Source: Bizionia saleffrena
GTDB taxonomy: Bacteria; Bacteroidota; Bacteroidia; Flavobacteriales; Flavobacteriaceae
DNA length: 64,000 bases
Assembly (NCBI RefSeq): GCF_008086175.1
Contig: NZ_VSKM01000002.1
Coordinates: forward strand, 239,469-303,468
Reading direction: 5' to 3'
A model generated the notes under the pieces. The model was not told the origin of the DNA, did no database searches, and saw only the letters and a program-made list of their open reading frames with translations. Shown here piece after piece: positions 55,506-63,839 of the stretch. Numbering within the stretch: the stretch's first letter is position 1; each line of letters starts with the position of its first letter. Made by a program: the position numbers and the translations under genes.

Positions 55506-55985
55506 CTATTCGTTAACAGATAAAATAAGCGGTATCGTAAAAGTAGTTTTTACCGGCTGGTCTCTTTTTATGGCGGGGTAAATGTCTGGGAGTGTTTCTA
55601 AACTTTCCTGTAATATCTTTTTAATGGAAGGTATTTCGTGCGCCGTTAAAGAATCGACCCGAATATGATTAAGCGCTAACACCCCTTTTTCTGAAATAGT
55701 AAACTCCAAAACAACGGTATCACTTATCGTTTGTGTGACTATAAATCGTTGTTCTAAAAAGCTATTGGCAATATGGGAAGCTAACGTGTTTTCAAAACAG
55801 TGCTTTCTATCCCCTTTCGTGGTTAACGACTCACAAGAAGCAAAAGCAGGATAAGCATCGACCGTATTCCAATTGAATGTTTTTAGCTCTTCATTTAAAA
55901 TATCTTCCGAAGCTATTTTTTCGGCTTCAAAATAATTACATGAATACACGCTGACAAACAGTAAAAAAACAAGTGCTTTTTTCAT
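55506..55985 (-). CDS. small lipoprotein with TonB-C-like domain
   Basis: A 159-residue lipoprotein (lipobox VSVYSCNY). Residues about 85-155 follow the TonB C-terminal pattern: VVLEFTISEKGVLALNHIRV, then a helix (IPSIKKILQESLETLP) and PAIKRDQPVKTTFTIPLIL. No N-terminal membrane helix or Pro-rich spacer is present, so it is not a classical energy transducer. Monocistronic, with no clear partner. Confidence 0.65.
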   Translation of the reverse strand: MKKALVFLLFVSVYSCNYFEAEKIASEDILNEELKTFNWNTVDAYPAFASCESLTTKGDRKHCFENTLASHIANSFLEQRFIVTQTISDTVVLEFTISEKGVLALNHIRVDSLTAHEIPSIKKILQESLETLPDIYPAIKRDQPVKTTFTIPLILSVNE

Positions 55986-56029
55986 ACTCTAAACTGAACG
56001 TGAAAAGTACAATTTATTATCCTAAAAAT

Positions 56030-56060
56030 AAAAAACCGAAGACAGTGCTTCGGTTTTATT
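56030..56060 (-). terminator. intrinsic terminator behind a lost gene
   Basis: AAAACCGAAG pairs with CTTCGGTTTT around a 6-nt loop, T tract on the minus strand. It lies upstream of the lipoprotein start, so it must belong to the remnant at 56076-56190. Confidence 0.8.
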
Positions 56061-56075
56061 TTAAACGACTCCATT

Positions 56076-56190
56076 TTACATCGCAATAGTCATCTTCTCA
56101 TAGTTTAAATACAGCGTATACCCAGAAGCAGCACCCTTTAATCCGTAACAAAACCAACCCACTTGTCCTACTAATAAACATTTATGTAGT
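56076..56190 (-). pseudogene. probable C-terminal remnant of an unknown gene
   Basis: The minus strand reads LHKCLLVGQVGWFCYGLKGA and continues to TIAM and a stop at 56076, with an in-frame stop just upstream and no start codon. The glycine/aromatic pattern is protein-like, and a well-formed terminator follows 16 bp after the stop. Family not recognised. Confidence 0.4.
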
Positions 56191-56490
56191 TATTGTAAGT
56201 GTTTTCGTATGCTCTTTGTTAGTGCACGCGGTGGAGAGTTAATAAATTAAGCGGACTTTAAACAGCTGTAAAAGCAGCTTTCGGTTCCTTTTTAGGATGT
56301 ATAGTGGCACTCATTTATGCCAGATTGCTTATAAAAATTGTTTTGCACTATAAAGACGTACTCTTTTCTAAACAAAAAAACCATAAGGTTTGTATAGGTA
56401 GATATTCTATGCTAGAAGCAACACACTGTTATGGAAAGAAAACGCAGAATGTGCTGCATAAATTTAATAATGCAGAGTACCTAAATCTTA

Positions 56491-57168
56491 CTATATAAAA
56501 CCTGCGTCTTTAGCTTTAATAACCAAAGTATCGTCTTTCCCATCACTAATTCTAAAAACCTCTTTTAAATATTTTTTACGTTTTTCAATCATACTTAAAG
56601 AGAGATTAATACGCTTTGACATATCCTTATTTTTAACACCTTGAGAAAGTAGATATAAAATTTCGTGACTTACATCGTCGACATCTAAACGGCTTGACGT
56701 CATCTTATTCAAAATTTTATTCACCGTTCCGCTATAAAAAGGCGGGTTATTAATAACGGCTTGAAAACCGCTAGATAGTTCTTTTGAAGTAATATCACTT
56801 TTTATTAAAAACCCTTCTGGTTTAATGTTTTTTATAATGGTATGAATGCGGTACGACTCGTTAAACATCGTTAACAATACGACTTTGGCTGCTGGCACGT
56901 ATTGCTTAACATAAGCGGCTAAATCGACACCAGATTGATACACCCCATCTTTTGAAGGAGGAAGACTGATATCAAAAAAAAAGATATCGAAAGGAGACTT
57001 TATCGCCATCGACTTTTTAATGGCCTTTATAGATTCGTCACAATTACTAGCGATAGCAATATCCAATTCTTGATGTTCTTTTTTGGACGATAACAGCGTG
57101 TTTTGATACCCTTCAATAATCATAGGGTGATCGTCCGTCATCAATATTTTAATAGGTGTTTTGTGCAT
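56491..57168 (-). CDS. LuxR/NarL-type response regulator
   Basis: A 225-residue two-component regulator. The receiver domain has the acidic pair Asp12-Asp13 (ILMTDDHPMI) and phospho-acceptor Asp66 (FFFDISLP). The C-terminal helix-turn-helix (about 160-220, LLSQGVKNKDMSKRINLSLS) is of the LuxR type. It lies 19 bp after the TPR histidine kinase gene and is its obvious partner. Targets are unknown; the upstream peptide array is a candidate. Confidence 0.92.
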   Translation of the reverse strand: MHKTPIKILMTDDHPMIIEGYQNTLLSSKKEHQELDIAIASNCDESIKAIKKSMAIKSPFDIFFFDISLPPSKDGVYQSGVDLAAYVKQYVPAAKVVLLTMFNESYRIHTIIKNIKPEGFLIKSDITSKELSSGFQAVINNPPFYSGTVNKILNKMTSSRLDVDDVSHEILYLLSQGVKNKDMSKRINLSLSMIEKRKKYLKEVFRISDGKDDTLVIKAKDAGFI

Positions 57169-57187
57169 AGGTTAAGAGCCTCATATT

Positions 57188-59212
57188 TTATAGGTAGGGG
57201 ATTGTAATTCGTACTATTGTACCAGTGTTAATGTCGGAATCTAAAACTAAAGCACCGTCAATTTCGCTCACGCGATCTCGCATATTTTTTAGTCCTATTC
57301 CCTTTCTGGTTTTAGAATCATTAAAGCCTTTACCGTTGTCTTGCACCTCTAAAATAAGGTTTTTATTTTCTAATTTAATAATCACATTTACTTTAGTTGC
57401 TTCCGCGTGTTTAAAAATGTTTTGTAACGATTCTTGTGTGATACGATACATATGGATTTTAGTTTTATTGGACAATTGATCCCAATTAATAGTATCATCC
57501 ACATCCATACGATAGTGTAAACCCAAGGCCGTCGACTGTGTTTTCAACAAAGTCTCTATAATATCGGTAAATTTGGACTGATTGATAAAATCGGTATTTA
57601 ACTTATGAGACACTTCCCGAATGTCATCTTCAATACTTTTTAATTCATCAATGTAGGTACTACGGGTTTCAATAGCATCAGCAGTTGTACTAAAATTCAA
57701 ACTATCTAAACTTAACCGCGTGCCAAATAACCGCCCTAAAACACCATCGTGTAAATCTTGAGAAATCCGCTTCTTCTCTTGCTCTTTAGCGTGATTTAAG
57801 TGTTCTTGTTGCGACAACATTAGGTTGTAAATCTCTTCATTCGCCTCTTGCTGCGTTTTAGCAACTTCAAGTTCTCGTTTTCGCGAGCGGTGGTTTTTTA
57901 TACTGTACACTAAAAACAACGAAATCAATAAAACTGCCGATATCAGCATTAACCATAAACGCTGTTTTGAAATGATTTCCTTTTCTTTTTTGATAATATC
58001 AGTTTCGTAATCTATTCGTGCGAATTTGTTTCTAATAAGCCGCTCTTTTAACACTAAACTATCATTTAATTGTATATAGTCTAGTAAATAGCTTTTCGAA
58101 ATGGTATCATCTTCTATTTTAGATTTTAAAAGCAACGTATTTAAAACAGATTCGTTAGCGTTTAATTTTTTCGCTAATGCGTGTGCTATATTAATATGTG
58201 TTATGGCCGATTTTCTTTCATTTTTATCTAATAAATACTCCCCATAATAGTGATTGGCATACATTAATTCCATTAAAAAATCGGACGCTTCAGCGACCGC
58301 TATAGACTCTTTAAACCGGGATCGTATTTGGGCGTCGTTATGTCGGTTAGGGTCAAGAAACTCACAATAGGCTAAACCGGCCATCACTAATGAGTAGGTA
58401 CTAGGGTCTTCGTATTTAAGGGCTGAGTTTTTTAAAATAGCATAGAAACGTTGTTCGGCTTTTTCATAATCACCTTTTCTGCGGTATAAAATCGCTAAAT
58501 TGGTTTGAGTGTAAAGCCGTAAACTCTCACTATCATCCATTTTATTGGCATAGGCGAATGCTTTTGAATGGTATTCTATAGCTTCATCAAAACGTTCTAA
58601 TTGCTCGGCAGCTATCCCCAACACATTATGTAGAGACCATAACAAATCGTAAATAGCGTCGCTTGGCGCGAGTGTTTTTAAAACCTCAACAGCTTTAATA
58701 GCGCTAATTTCACTTCCCATAAAATCGCGCTCCTGCTCTTGTATAATAGCCATATTGAGCAATACAGAAGCTTGATTCCTAACTTTTCCCTGAGATTGGT
58801 AAAGTTTTCGTGCTTTTGCATAATAGTAGTAAGAACTATCCAACACATTGGTTTCTTGAAAATAATAACCGAGATTATTAGTCGCATAAGCCATTCGTAA
58901 AGAATCTTTTAACCGCAAAGACAATCTTAAATTCTCTCTATTTATAGGGTAAATCGAATCGATGTCCCTATTTATAATAAAAAGATAAGACAAGACTCTA
59001 TTGCTAGATAAAACAATGCTATCGACTTGCTCTAAATGCGCTAGTGCTATACCGCTTCGAGCGTAATCAAACCGCTGCGGCATAGTGTAAGACGCCGTCT
59101 TTGCTGAGTCGTGAAACTGGTAAATCTGCTCCACTCTATTCACTTTTTTAGATTGCGAATGCAAGGCAATAGGCAGCAATAGTACACCTAGTAAAAATAA
59201 AAAGTATTTCAA
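57188..59212 (-). CDS. TPR-containing sensor histidine kinase (HisKA_3)
   Basis: A 674-residue membrane sensor. A signal sequence (KYFLFLLGVLLLPIALHS) is followed by tetratricopeptide repeats (about 90-390, for example LYRRKGDYEKAEQRFYAILK) predicted to be periplasmic. One membrane helix follows (about 417-436), then a coiled linker, the HisKA_3 phospho-acceptor His near 486 (KRISQDLHDGVLGRLFG) and the ATPase domain (GKGFNDSK, GIGLKNMRDRV). The only start that preserves the signal peptide is TTG at 59212. Upstream, 113 bp away on the same strand, is the six-copy peptide array; the response regulator follows. Stimulus unknown. Confidence 0.9.
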   Translation of the reverse strand: MKYFLFLLGVLLLPIALHSQSKKVNRVEQIYQFHDSAKTASYTMPQRFDYARSGIALAHLEQVDSIVLSSNRVLSYLFIINRDIDSIYPINRENLRLSLRLKDSLRMAYATNNLGYYFQETNVLDSSYYYYAKARKLYQSQGKVRNQASVLLNMAIIQEQERDFMGSEISAIKAVEVLKTLAPSDAIYDLLWSLHNVLGIAAEQLERFDEAIEYHSKAFAYANKMDDSESLRLYTQTNLAILYRRKGDYEKAEQRFYAILKNSALKYEDPSTYSLVMAGLAYCEFLDPNRHNDAQIRSRFKESIAVAEASDFLMELMYANHYYGEYLLDKNERKSAITHINIAHALAKKLNANESVLNTLLLKSKIEDDTISKSYLLDYIQLNDSLVLKERLIRNKFARIDYETDIIKKEKEIISKQRLWLMLISAVLLISLFLVYSIKNHRSRKRELEVAKTQQEANEEIYNLMLSQQEHLNHAKEQEKKRISQDLHDGVLGRLFGTRLSLDSLNFSTTADAIETRSTYIDELKSIEDDIREVSHKLNTDFINQSKFTDIIETLLKTQSTALGLHYRMDVDDTINWDQLSNKTKIHMYRITQESLQNIFKHAEATKVNVIIKLENKNLILEVQDNGKGFNDSKTRKGIGLKNMRDRVSEIDGALVLDSDINTGTIVRITIPYL

Positions 59213-59325
59213 TTTAATTAACGTTAAAGGAGGGCCTACAATGTATACTTTTTGGAATAAATAAGTTGAATTATCTCTAAAAAAATAAAGGGGCTCTATC
59301 CTTTTATCTGTTTAATTATGAAAAT

Positions 59326-59502
59326 CTATCCGTTGGCAGGAACGCTGATTTTTACTTTATGAGATGTTGTTGCTAGGTGTACATCGGTTGGCGCAAGCTC
59401 TGTGTTTGAGGTTATCGTCGGTGTAACAGTAACAGTTGAAGCTAAAGCAGTGAATAAGCCAAGTGAAAAAAGAGCGATAAAAGTAATTTTTAGGGATTTC
59501 AT
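59326..59502 (-). CDS. small exported peptide, copy 1 (nearest the kinase)
   Basis: 58 residues starting MKSLKITFIALFSLGLF. The signal peptide is predicted to end at Ala21 (TALA-S), leaving about 37 residues rich in Thr, Val and Ser and ending KVKISVPANG. No Cys. Relative to copy 6 it has Thr30Ile, Glu40Asp and Thr56Ala, the most divergent mature part. It is the last peptide gene before the TPR kinase, 113 bp away. Function unknown; the family is not recognised. Confidence 0.8.
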   Translation of the reverse strand: MKSLKITFIALFSLGLFTALASTVTVTPTITSNTELAPTDVHLATTSHKVKISVPANG

Positions 59503-59562
59503 AAGTATTCTGATTTTAGGAGTTGTTATTATTCTGTTTTGAAAATGGTTTAAATTGAAAAT

Positions 59563-59739
59563 CTATCCGTTGGTAGGAACGCTGATTTTTACTTTATGAG
59601 ATGTTGTTGCTAGCTGCACTTCGGTAGGCGCAAGCTCTGTGTTTGAGGTTGTCTTAGGTGTAACAGTAACAGTTGAAGCTAAAGCAGTGAATAAGCCAAG
59701 TGAAAAAAGAGCGATAAAAGTAATTTTTAAGGTTTTCAT
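59563..59739 (-). CDS. small exported peptide, copy 2
   Basis: 58 residues with the same signal peptide and mature part as copy 6. Changes are Ser3Thr, Thr29Lys and His42Gln. The start follows a 60-bp AT-rich spacer with no own TAnnTTTG box, so it is probably read from a promoter upstream of the whole array. Confidence 0.8.
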   Translation of the reverse strand: MKTLKITFIALFSLGLFTALASTVTVTPKTTSNTELAPTEVQLATTSHKVKISVPTNG

Positions 59740-59799
59740 AAGTATTCTGATTTTAGGGGTTGTTATTATTCTGTTTTGAAAATGGTTTAAATTGAAAAT

Positions 59800-59976
59800 C
59801 TATCCGTTAGTAGGAACGCTGATTTTTACTTTGTGAGATGTTGTTGCTAGGTGTACTTCGGTTGGCGCAAGCTCTGTGTTTGAGGTTGTCTTAGGTGCAA
59901 CAGTAACAGTTGAAGCTAAAGCAGTGAATAGTCCGAGTGAAAAAAGAGCGATAAAAGTAATTTTTAGGGATTTCAT
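59800..59976 (-). CDS. small exported peptide, copy 3
   Basis: 58 residues. Relative to copy 6 it has Thr27Ala and Thr29Lys, in the Thr/Val-rich start of the mature peptide. Its second half is unchanged. Confidence 0.8.
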   Translation of the reverse strand: MKSLKITFIALFSLGLFTALASTVTVAPKTTSNTELAPTEVHLATTSHKVKISVPTNG

Positions 59977-60036
59977 AAGTATTCTGATTTTAGGGGTTGT
60001 TATTATTCTGTTTTGAAAATGGTTTAAATTGAAAAT

Positions 60037-60213
60037 CTATCCGTTAGTAGGAACGCTGATTTTTACTTTATGAGATGTTGCTGCTAGGTGTACTTCGGTT
60101 GGCGCAAGCTCTGTGTTTGAGGTTGTCGTCGGTGTAACAGTAACAGTTGAAGCTAAAGCAGTGAATAGTCCGAGTGAAAAAAGAGCGATAAAAGTAATTT
60201 TTAAGGTTTTCAT
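60037..60213 (-). CDS. small exported peptide, copy 4
   Basis: 58 residues. Relative to copy 6 it has Ser3Thr in the signal peptide and Thr45Ala in the mature part. The C-terminal KVKISVPTNG is unchanged. Confidence 0.8.
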   Translation of the reverse strand: MKTLKITFIALFSLGLFTALASTVTVTPTTTSNTELAPTEVHLAATSHKVKISVPTNG

Positions 60214-60273
60214 AAGTATTCTGATTTTAGGGGTTGTTATTATTCTGTTTTGAAAATGGTTTAAATTGAAAAT

Positions 60274-60450
60274 CTATCCGTTGGTAGGGACGCTGATTTT
60301 TACTTTATGAGATGTTGTTGCTAGCTGCACTTCGGTAGGCGCAAGCTCTGTGTTTGAGGTTGTCGTCGGTGTAACAGTAACAGTTGAAGCTAAAGCAGTG
60401 AATAAGCCAAGTGAAAAAAGAGCGATAAAAGTAATTTTTAAGGATTTCAT
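60274..60450 (-). CDS. small exported peptide, copy 5
   Basis: 58 residues. Only His42Gln differs from copy 6 at protein level; other base changes are silent, which suggests that the protein sequence is under selection. Confidence 0.8.
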   Translation of the reverse strand: MKSLKITFIALFSLGLFTALASTVTVTPTTTSNTELAPTEVQLATTSHKVKISVPTNG

Positions 60451-60510
60451 AAGTATTCTGATTTTAGGAGTTGTTATTATTCTGTTTTGAAAATGGTTTA
60501 AATTGAAAAT

Positions 60511-60687
60511 CTATCCGTTGGTAGGAACGCTGATTTTTACTTTGTGAGATGTTGTTGCTAGGTGTACTTCGGTTGGCGCAAGCTCTGTGTTTGAGGTTGT
60601 CGTCGGTGTAACAGTAACAGTTGAAGCTAAAGCGGTAAATAGTCCGAGTGAAAAAAGAGCGATAAAAGTAATTTTTAGGGATTTCAT
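60511..60687 (-). CDS. small exported peptide, copy 6 (first in transcription order)
   Basis: 58 residues: signal peptide MKSLKITFIALFSLGLFTAL-A, then a mature part beginning STVTVTPTTTSNTELAPTEV and ending SHKVKISVPTNG. A longer in-frame start at 60726 would add 13 residues before the signal peptide; the ATG at 60687 is kept because it is the one shared by all copies. The sequence upstream differs from the other spacers, so the promoter should be here, but no perfect TAnnTTTG box is visible. Confidence 0.82.
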   Translation of the reverse strand: MKSLKITFIALFSLGLFTALASTVTVTPTTTSNTELAPTEVHLATTSHKVKISVPTNG

Positions 60688-60747
60688 AAGTATGTATGCC
60701 GTATTTAGGGTTAATAATTTAATCAATTACACCAAACAAATACAAAT

Positions 60748-61139
60748 TAGATCGAGCGATAAAACAGCTCTCCAATGGAAATAACTACTAAAAACAACCA
60801 ATAGCTGCTAAGGGATTTAATAATTAAATTACGTACAAAAACACACTAATATTTTAAAAATGATTTTAAAATAAAGTATTTACGAAGACGCAATGTAAGT
60901 AATTTTTTGTTAAAATTAAAAAACAATTAACTAACTATCAATATCTTAATACAAAACCTCAAATAAAAAACACCGAATTAAGTTTAATACCTAGCCTACA
61001 AAAAGTAGAAAAAAAACAATCGACCGACTGGAGCACGGCGAAACGATGAGTAAAAAAAACGTTGGTCTGCCCTTTTCAATCCATAAATAACTAAAATGTA
61101 TAAAAGAGAAAAAACTAGTGTAATTATATTCAAAGGTCC
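60748..61139. other. AT-rich upstream region of the peptide array
   Basis: About 390 bp with no gene on either strand. It presumably holds the array promoter. Near 61018 a short GC-rich stretch CGACCGACTGGAGCACG begins the repeat-rich region. Confidence 0.4.
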
Positions 61140-63790
61140 TCCCTGACGTATCGCCGATCTATCGTAAAATTTTAGGCTGTTTGAGCTATCAAAAATCAGG
61201 AATTGATAACAGATCTCTCCAGCGAGTTCCTAAAATTTAGGGGCAGAATGATAAATTTAGATAGAGGGTCGTAAGCCTAGACTTTTTTGTTTCTTTTTTG
61301 GGCAATGCAAAAAAGAAAAAGAATAATAAATAAAAACACTTTATCGAAACGTTATCAATCTTAAAGCACCAGCACACACTATTTGAACCACAATTAAAAA
61401 ACTACACACTCCTAGTTTACAACAACATTCTAATTCCTATTAATCAATTAGTCTTTCTAATGTTCATTTTTTCCATTGATGAAAAAACGAACCAAAAAAA
61501 TCTAGGCTGATTTTAGTACGCTTGAAAACGGCGTAAAACCCTTATCGTGCGGATGGCAACCGCAAGCTAGGCCATCCTCCACTGCCAGCCGCTGCGGCTT
61601 TTACTTGTTTTACTACGCCTACGAAAAGTAGGCCATTTAAGATTTAGGTACTAAATGAGTATTACTTATATTCTTGATGTGAAGCAATTTCCTCCCTATA
61701 GGGTTGGGGTAAAGAAATTGAGACAGGCTCTTTTGAACCACAATCAAAACCATTCACTGTTTACCACTCACTATGCACTTTTTAATGAAAAATTCACTTA
61801 AAAACTACCCCGGCCTATCGCCGATCTATCGTAAAATTTGAAATGAAGGCACCGTAAAATTTTAGGCTGTTTGAGCTATCAAAAATTAGGAATGAATAAC
61901 AGATCACTCCAGCGAGTTCCTAAAATTTAGGGGCAGAATGATAAATTTAGATAGAGGGTCGTAAGCCTAGACTTTTTTGTTTCTTTTTTGGGCAATGCAA
62001 AAAAGAAAAAGAATAATAAATAAAAACACTTTATCGAAACGTTATCAATCTTAAAGCACCAGCACACCCTTTGAACCACAATCAAAAAACTACACACTCC
62101 TAGTTTATAACAACATTCTAATTCCTATTAATCAATTAGTCTTTCTAATGTTCATTTTTTCAATTGATGAAAAAACGAACCAAAAAAATCTAGGCTGATT
62201 TTAGTACGCTTGAAAACCGCGTAAAACCCTTATCGTGCGGATGGCAACCGCTGCACTAGGCCATCCTCCACTGCCAGCCGCTGCAGCTTTTACTTGTTTT
62301 ACTACGCCTACGAAAAGTAGGCCATTTCAGATTTAGGTACGAATTAGATTTTAAAACTATCTAATTATATTCAATTTCCTCCCTTTAGGGTTGGGGTAAA
62401 GAAATTGAGATAGGCTCTATTTGAACCACAATCAAAACCATTCACTGTTTACCACTCACTATGCACTTTTTAATGAAAAATTCACTTAAAAACTACCCCG
62501 GCCTATCGAGCATCTATCGTAAAATTTGAAATGAAGGCACCGTAAAATTTTAGGCTGTTTGAGCTATCAAAAATCAGGAATTGATAACAGATCACTCTAG
62601 CGAGTTCCTAAAATTTAGGGGCAGAATGATAAATTTAGATAGAGGGTCGTAAGCCTAGACTTTTTTGTTTCTTTTTTGGGCAATGCAAAAAAGAAAAAGA
62701 ATAATAAATGAAAACACTTTATCGAAACGTTATCAATCTTAAAGCACCAGCACACACTATTTGAACCACAATTAAAAAACTACACACTCCTAGTTTATAA
62801 CAACATTCTAATTCCTATTAATCAATTAGTCTTTCTAATGTTCATTTTTTCCATTGATGAAAAAACGAACCAAAAAAATCTAGGCTGATTTTAGTACGCT
62901 TGAAAACGGCGTAAAACCCTTATCGTGCGGATGGCAACCGCAAGCTAGGCCATCCTCCACTGCCAGCCGCTGCGGCTTTTACTTGTTTTACTACGCCTAC
63001 GAAAAGTAGGACGATTAAGATTTAGGTACAAATTAGATTTTAAAACGTTCTAATTATATTCAATTTCCTCCCTTTAGCGTTGGGGTAAAGAAATTGAGAT
63101 AGGCTCTATTTGAACCACAATCAAAACCATTCACTGTTTACCACTCACTATGCACTTTTTAATGAAAAATTCACTTAAAAACTACCCCGGCCTATCGCCG
63201 ATCTATCGTAAAATTTGAAATGAAGGCACCGTAAAATTTTAGGCTGTTTGAGCTAACAAAAATTAGGAATTGATAACAGATCTCTCCAGCGAGTTCCTAA
63301 AATTTAGGGGCAGAATGATAAATTTAGATAGAGGGTCGTAAGCCTAGACTTTTTTGTTTCTTTTTTGGGCAATGCAAAAAAGAAAAAGTGGAATAAATCA
63401 AACACTTTATCGAAACGAGATCAATCTTAAAGCAACAGCACACACTATTTGAACCAAAATTAAAACAATTATAAAAATTAAAGAAACCATCTAATTATGT
63501 TCAATTTCCTCCCTTTAGGGTCGGGGTAAAGAAATTGATAGGCTCTATTTGAACCACAATCAAAACCATTCACTGTTTACCACTCACTATGCACTTTTTA
63601 ATGTTCATTTTTTCCATTGATGAAAAAACGAACCAAAAAAATCTAGGCTGATTTTAGTACGCTTGAAAACGGCGTAAAACCCTTATCGTGCGGATGGCAA
63701 CCGCTGCACTAGGCCATCCTCCACTGCCAGCCGCTGCGGCTTTTACTTGTTTTACTACGCCTACGAAAAGTAGGCCGATTAAGGGATCAA
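61140..63790. repeat. about four tandem copies of a ~689-bp non-coding repeat
   Basis: The landmark TAGGCTGTTTGAGCT recurs near 61172, 61863, 62551 and 63240 (spacing 688-691). Approximate copies: 61140-61802, 61803-62490, 62491-63179, 63180-63790. No ORF of any length survives across copies. Copy 1 lacks about 22 bp between two GTAAAATTT repeats. Copy 4 has two internal modules in swapped order. Conserved hairpins include GGATGGC/GCCATCC, AGCCGC/GCGGCT and GCCTAC-GAAAA-GTAGGC in each copy. Not CRISPR, rRNA or tRNA. Confidence 0.93.
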
Positions 63791-63813
63791 ACGTAAAACT
63801 TGGGGAGAAACTT

Positions 63814-63821
63814 TATCTTTG
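63814..63821 (+). promoter_or_regulatory. -7 promoter box TATCTTTG of the transposase gene
   Basis: Exact TAnnTTTG match 18 bp upstream of the probable TTG start at 63840. Confidence 0.55.
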
Positions 63822-63839
63822 ACAAAAATAGATTAGATC

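Larger units (their letters stand above)
55986..56490. other. gap holding a terminator and a gene remnant
   Basis: A 505-bp stretch. It holds a minus-strand terminator (56030-56060) with a short coding-like remnant just upstream of it (56076-56190). The rest, up to the response-regulator stop at 56491, shows no gene; a 64-codon plus ORF at 56304 has no coding character. Confidence 0.5.
59326..60747 (-). repeat. tandem array of six 237-bp units, each with one peptide gene
   Basis: Stop codons recur at 59326, 59563, 59800, 60037, 60274 and 60511, an exact 237-bp period. Each unit is a 177-bp gene plus a 60-bp spacer. The spacers are nearly identical and AT-rich. The most upstream gene (start 60687) lacks the conserved spacer before it, so this marks the array edge. 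Differences between units are scattered single-base changes, which points to recent amplification or homogenisation. Confidence 0.95.

Noticed and set aside
56304..56498. 64-codon plus-strand ORF
   Set aside because: It runs into the end of the response-regulator gene and shows no family pattern.
59280..59306. Terminator between the peptide array and the kinase gene
   Set aside because: The AAAGG/CCTTT stem is only five base pairs with a long loop; the T tract is present, so partial attenuation is possible but not a convincing terminator.
59326..60687. The 237-bp periodic array as a CRISPR array or one long repeat protein
   Set aside because: Each unit carries its own start and stop in the same frame, spacers are identical rather than unique, and the period is far too long for CRISPR.
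61140..63790. The 689-bp repeats as rRNA, tRNA or a coding repeat family
   Set aside because: No rRNA or tRNA signatures and stops in all frames; no ORF is shared among copies.
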